From: an uncultured Olsenella sp.
Lineage (GTDB): Bacteria; Actinomycetota; Coriobacteriia; Coriobacteriales; Atopobiaceae
Length of the DNA: 8,752 nucleotides
Reading direction: 5' to 3'
Assembly (NCBI GenBank): GCA_947253595.1
Contig: CAMXZR010000070.1
Span: 1 to 8,752, forward strand
The notes under the pieces were generated by a model that made no database searches, was not told the DNA's origin, and was given only the letters and a program-made list of their open reading frames with translations. Of the stretch, positions 6,508 through 8,752 are shown piece after piece. Each line of letters starts with the position of its first letter. The stretch's first letter is position 1. The position numbers were made by a program, and so were the translations under genes.

Positions 6508-7499
6508 TGTCCAAGGAGGCGGTCGGCGAGGGTGCGGTGCCCGCATCGGCCCGACCACCGGAGGGGGTGGCCCCCGCGTCCCGGCGCAGCGCCTCGCAGG
6601 AGCGCTTCCGGCAGATGTCCGGACGCTTCGTCGGACAGCTGCGGGAGGTCAGGAACCTCTCGATTCAGACGGCACGGGCCTACGCGAGCGACCTCGGCTC
6701 CTACGCCTCCTGGTGCGAGAGGGAGGGTATCGACCCCCTTGTCGTGACGCATCGAGAGCTGCGGTCCTACATGGCCGAGCTCGCCCAGGCGCGCTATGCC
6801 GGCAGGACGGTCGCCCGCAGGCTCTCGGCGATACGTGGCCTCTACCGCTGGCTCCTGAGGGAGGGGCTGGTGGGGCAGGACGTCGCTGCGGCGCTCGCCA
6901 GCCCGAGGCTCGTGCGCGCCCTCCCCAAGACCATGTCCGACGCGGAGGTGTCCCGACTGCTCGAGTGCTGCGGGGAGGACGTGGTGGGCGTCAGGGATCG
7001 CGCCTTCCTCGAGCTCCTCTATGCCACGGGGGCCCGCATCTCGGAGGTGTCGTCGCTCGACCTCGGCGACGTGGACCTCAGGCAGGGGCAGGTCCGACTC
7101 TTCGGCAAGGGCTCCAAGGAGCGCATCGTGCCCATGCACGAGCTTGCCGTGGCCCGCCTCCGGACGTACCTTGAGCGCGCCCGGCCGCGGCTCGCCGCGA
7201 GGGCGCGCGACGGGGCCGGGCGCGCCCTCTTCCTCTCCACGCGCGGCAGGCGCATGAGTGCCGACGCCCTGCGCACGGCATTCGAGCGCAGGGTCGCTCA
7301 GGCCGGACTCGACTCGGACCTCACCCCCCACGCCATGCGTCACAGCTTCGCGACGGAGCTCCTCGACGGAGGTGCGGACCTGAGGAGCGTCCAGGAGCTC
7401 CTGGGGCACAGCAGCCTCTCCACGACCCAGATCTACACGCATCTCTCGGCACAGAGGCTGAAGGACGCCGCACGGCAGGCGCATCCCAGGGGGGAGTAG
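6507..7499 (+). CDS. xerC: Tyrosine recombinase XerC
   Basis: XerC acts with XerD at the dif site to resolve chromosome dimers. The 330-residue product has the SAM-like N-terminal core-binding domain (about 38-125, with LREVRNLSIQTARAYASDL at 45-63) and the catalytic domain. All six catalytic residues are present: R177 (ATGARISE), K201 (GKGSKER), H275 and R278 (TPHAMRHSFAT), H301 (LLGHSSLSTTQ) and the nucleophile Y310 (IYTH). XerC rather than XerD is chosen from position next to trmFO, as for codV/xerC in Firmicutes; sequence alone does not separate them. GTG 6507 overlaps the trmFO stop (TAGTG) and gives an unusual Ala/Pro/Arg-rich extension of about 36 residues. ATG 6615 would give a standard N-terminus, MSGRFVGQLREVRNLS. 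No mobile-element context is visible, so this is not a phage integrase. Confidence 0.93.
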   Translation: MSKEAVGEGAVPASARPPEGVAPASRRSASQERFRQMSGRFVGQLREVRNLSIQTARAYASDLGSYASWCEREGIDPLVVTHRELRSYMAELAQARYAGRTVARRLSAIRGLYRWLLREGLVGQDVAAALASPRLVRALPKTMSDAEVSRLLECCGEDVVGVRDRAFLELLYATGARISEVSSLDLGDVDLRQGQVRLFGKGSKERIVPMHELAVARLRTYLERARPRLAARARDGAGRALFLSTRGRRMSADALRTAFERRVAQAGLDSDLTPHAMRHSFATELLDGGADLRSVQELLGHSSLSTTQIYTHLSAQRLKDAARQAHPRGE

Positions 7500-7550
7500 G
7501 CGGTCCGCCCCGCGGCAGGTGGCCGTCCTGTGAGCCCGCCCCGAATCCCG

Positions 7551-7580
7551 CTGGCGCACTTCCTTCCAACCTGGTACTAT
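7551..7580 (+). promoter_or_regulatory. Putative extended -10 promoter of rpsB
   Basis: TGGTACTAT (7572-7580) is an extended -10 element (TGN followed by TACTAT, five of six consensus bases). A weak -35-like CTGGCG (7551-7556) lies 18 nt upstream of the hexamer. Transcription would start near 7586, leaving a leader of about 135 nt before rpsB. The upstream part of the gap (7500-7550) holds short G+C-rich hairpins without a T-run and no clear terminator for xerC. Confidence 0.55.
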
Positions 7581-7585
7581 GACTT

Positions 7586-7721
7586 GCTGTCGTGTGCTCG
7601 CACGGCATCCATATCACACGCGTGACGACTCGCAGGCCACGGTGCCCGGGACAACAGCCAAGTCCAGGGTGGCCCCAGCGGGGGTGACCTCACGCGGAGG
7701 CCAAACCAATGGAGGTTAGAC
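7586..7721 (+). promoter_or_regulatory. Structured 5' leader of rpsB
   Basis: Three pairings can be read. (1) CGTGTG (7591-7596) with CACACG (7615-7620). (2) GGCCAC (7635-7640) with GTGGCC (7669-7674), continued inside by CC/GG, a G·A mismatch and GGAC (7649-7652) with GTCC (7662-7665) around a 9-nt loop. (3) TGACCTC (7685-7691) with GAGGTTA (7712-7718), which covers the rpsB Shine-Dalgarno GGAGGT (7711-7716). Two competitors exist: CCTC (7688-7691) with GAGG (7697-7700), which frees the Shine-Dalgarno, and CCCC (7673-7676) with GGGG (7680-7683), which clashes with stem 2. Such a layout would suit autogenous control by S2, as known for rpsB in enterobacteria, but that is inference and G+C-rich DNA yields chance pairings. 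Confidence 0.4.
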
Positions 7722-8483
7722 ATGGCTGTCAAGATCAACATCCGCACCCTGCTCGAGGCCGGCTGCCACTACGGCCACCAGACGCGCCGCTGGAACCCGA
7801 AGATGAAGCCCTACATCTTCGGCGAGCGCAACGGCATCTACATCCTCGACCTCAAGCAGACGGTCATGGATGCCGACCAGGCGTACACCTTCCTGAAGGA
7901 CACCGCCGCCAAGGGTGGTCGCGTCCTCTTCGTCGGCACCAAGAAGCAGGCGCAGGAGCCCATCGCGGCCCAGGCCGAGCGCTGCGGCATGCCCTTCATC
8001 AACCAGCGCTGGCTCGGCGGCATGCTCACCAACTTCGTGACCATGCGCTCCCGCATCGACCGCATGGAGGAGCTCGAGACCATGGTGGAGGACGGCCGCA
8101 TGGCCGCCCGCGGCAAGAAGGAGCAGGCCGTCCTGACCAAGGAGCTCGAGAAGCTCCAGCGCAACCTCGGTGGCGTCCGTGACATGAAGGCCCTGCCCCA
8201 GGCGCTCTTCGTGGTCGACACCAAGCGCGAGGAGATTGCCATCCGCGAGGCCAACCGCCTGCACATCCCCGTGGTCGGCCTGCTCGACACCAACTCTGAC
8301 CCCGACGTGATCGACTACGGCATCCCCGCCAACGACGACGCCATTCGCTCCGTCAACCTGATGTGCGAGCTCGCCGCCGACGCCGTCCTGGCCGGCTCCG
8401 GCAAGGAACAGATCTCCGTCGAGGAGATGGCCTCCGGCGAGACCACCCCTGCCGTCGAGGTTGAGGCCCCCGCGGCCGAGTAG
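7722..8483 (+). CDS. rpsB: 30S ribosomal protein S2 (uS2)
   Basis: uS2 binds at the head-body junction of the small subunit on the solvent side, near the path by which mRNA meets the anti-Shine-Dalgarno. The 253-residue product is of normal length. Family blocks are GCHYGHQTRRWNPKM (14-28), NGIYILDL (37-44), NQRWLGGMLTNF (94-105), a helical, probably coiled-coil segment (about 106-150), ALFVVD (161-166) and LLDTNSDPDVIDYGIPANDD (187-206). The C-terminal ~25 residues are an acidic, Ala/Pro-containing tail, which varies in this family. The ATG at 7722 follows GGAGGT (7711-7716) at 5 nt. Nearly all arginines use CGC, as expected for high expression. It is followed 45 nt later by tsf, the conserved rpsB-tsf pair. 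Confidence 0.98.
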   Translation: MAVKINIRTLLEAGCHYGHQTRRWNPKMKPYIFGERNGIYILDLKQTVMDADQAYTFLKDTAAKGGRVLFVGTKKQAQEPIAAQAERCGMPFINQRWLGGMLTNFVTMRSRIDRMEELETMVEDGRMAARGKKEQAVLTKELEKLQRNLGGVRDMKALPQALFVVDTKREEIAIREANRLHIPVVGLLDTNSDPDVIDYGIPANDDAIRSVNLMCELAADAVLAGSGKEQISVEEMASGETTPAVEVEAPAAE

Positions 8484-8528
8484 CACTTCCCTTTTTGCAG
8501 ACTCACTTCCCCGAAGGAGGGGCACAAC

Positions 8529-8703
8529 ATGGCACAGATTACCGCCGCTATGGTCAAGCAGCTGCGCGAGATGACCGACTCCCCCATGATGGAGTGCAAG
8601 AAGGCCCTCGTCGAGGCTGACGGCGACATCGAGAAGGCCGTCGACGTCCTGCGCAAGATGGGCGTCGCCAAGGCCGTCAAGCGTGCCGGCCGCGACACCA
8701 ACG
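8529..8703 (+). CDS. tsf: Elongation factor Ts, N-terminal fragment (cut by adapter)
   Basis: EF-Ts is the guanine-nucleotide exchange factor for EF-Tu. Only the first 58 codons plus one base are genomic. They encode the UBA-like N-terminal domain that contacts EF-Tu: ITAAMVKQLREMTDSPMMEC (4-23) and KKALVEADGDIEKAVDVLRK (24-43), the counterpart of the family's LR..TGAGMMDCKKAL signature. The ATG is preceded by AAGGAGG (8514-8520) at 8 nt. The frame continues without a stop into adapter sequence, where it would read VSYTHLRAHETPEHL; those residues are artefactual. The remaining roughly 200 or more codons are missing because the contig ends here, not because the gene is broken in the organism. 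Confidence 0.96.
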
Positions 8704-8752
8704 CTGTCTCTTATACACATCTCCGAGCCCACGAGACTCCTGAGCATCTCGT
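8704..8752 (+). other. Nextera/Illumina adapter sequence (non-biological)
   Basis: The last 49 bases split exactly into known library parts. CTGTCTCTTATACACATCT (8704-8722) is the Tn5 mosaic end, CCGAGCCCACGAGAC (8723-8737) is the rest of the Nextera read-2 adapter, TCCTGAGC (8738-8745) is an 8-base i7 index matching the one I know as N704, and ATCTCGT (8746-8752) begins the P7 sequence. This is what a read shows when it runs through a short insert, so the tail should be trimmed. Confidence 0.98.

Noticed and set aside
4207..6558. 783-codon open frame on the minus strand
   Set aside because: It runs antisense across dprA and trmFO, both clear conserved genes, and its translation is low-complexity with no recognisable domain. 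Long antisense frames are expected in G+C-rich coding DNA.
6507..7499. xerC as a phage or transposon integrase marking a mobile element
   Set aside because: It is embedded in a conserved housekeeping order directly after trmFO, with no attachment-site repeats, tRNA or cargo genes nearby.
8484..8511. Repeated CACTTCCC in the rpsB-tsf gap
   Set aside because: Two 8-bp copies 20 bp apart in a pyrimidine-rich gap are easily chance, and no function is suggested.

Overview
This is a G+C-rich stretch of bacterial chromosome carrying housekeeping genes, all on the + strand. In order it holds a 5'-truncated ABC exporter, rplS, rnhB, yraN, comM/yifB, dprA, trmFO, xerC, rpsB and the first 58 codons of tsf. 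Gene content, G+C-rich codon use, GTG starts and the style of the ribosomal proteins suggest an actinobacterium of class Coriobacteriia (Olsenella/Atopobium-like). That placement is inferred from overall resemblance, not from a search.

Layout. Positions 1-699 are the C-terminal nucleotide-binding part of an ABC exporter whose membrane domain lies outside the window. A good promoter (758-786) and a short structured leader precede rplS (853-1194), which ends in a textbook intrinsic terminator (1217-1250). From 1268 to 7499 six genes are closely packed: rnhB (RNase HII), yraN (predicted nuclease fold), comM (AAA+ ATPase), dprA (RecA loader), trmFO (tRNA m5U54 methylation) and xerC (tyrosine recombinase). 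yraN/comM and trmFO/xerC overlap by a few bases, and comM/dprA overlap or are 11 nt apart, so coupled translation of one operon is likely. Next comes a gap of about 220 bases with an extended -10 promoter and a leader that can fold and can pair with the Shine-Dalgarno sequence. It leads into rpsB (7722-8483) and tsf (from 8529).

How the genes fit together. rplS, rpsB and tsf make translation components and trmFO modifies tRNA. RNase HII, ComM, DprA and XerC form a DNA-maintenance set: removal of ribonucleotides from DNA, branch migration and RecA loading on incoming single strands, and chromosome dimer resolution. This resembles the rplS-rnhB-...-dprA-topA-trmFO-xerC-...-rpsB-tsf neighbourhood of Firmicutes and Actinobacteria, but topA, hslVU and codY are absent from their usual places.

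The most important observation is technical. The last 49 bases (8704-8752) are not genomic. They read as the Nextera mosaic end, the Nextera read-2 adapter, an 8-base i7 index and the beginning of P7. tsf is therefore cut by a sequencing adapter, and any protein called across the junction is a chimera. I found no convincing undescribed system, mobile element, CRISPR array or RNA gene. The best biological leads are the rplS and rpsB leaders and a terminator placed almost on top of the rnhB ribosome binding site.
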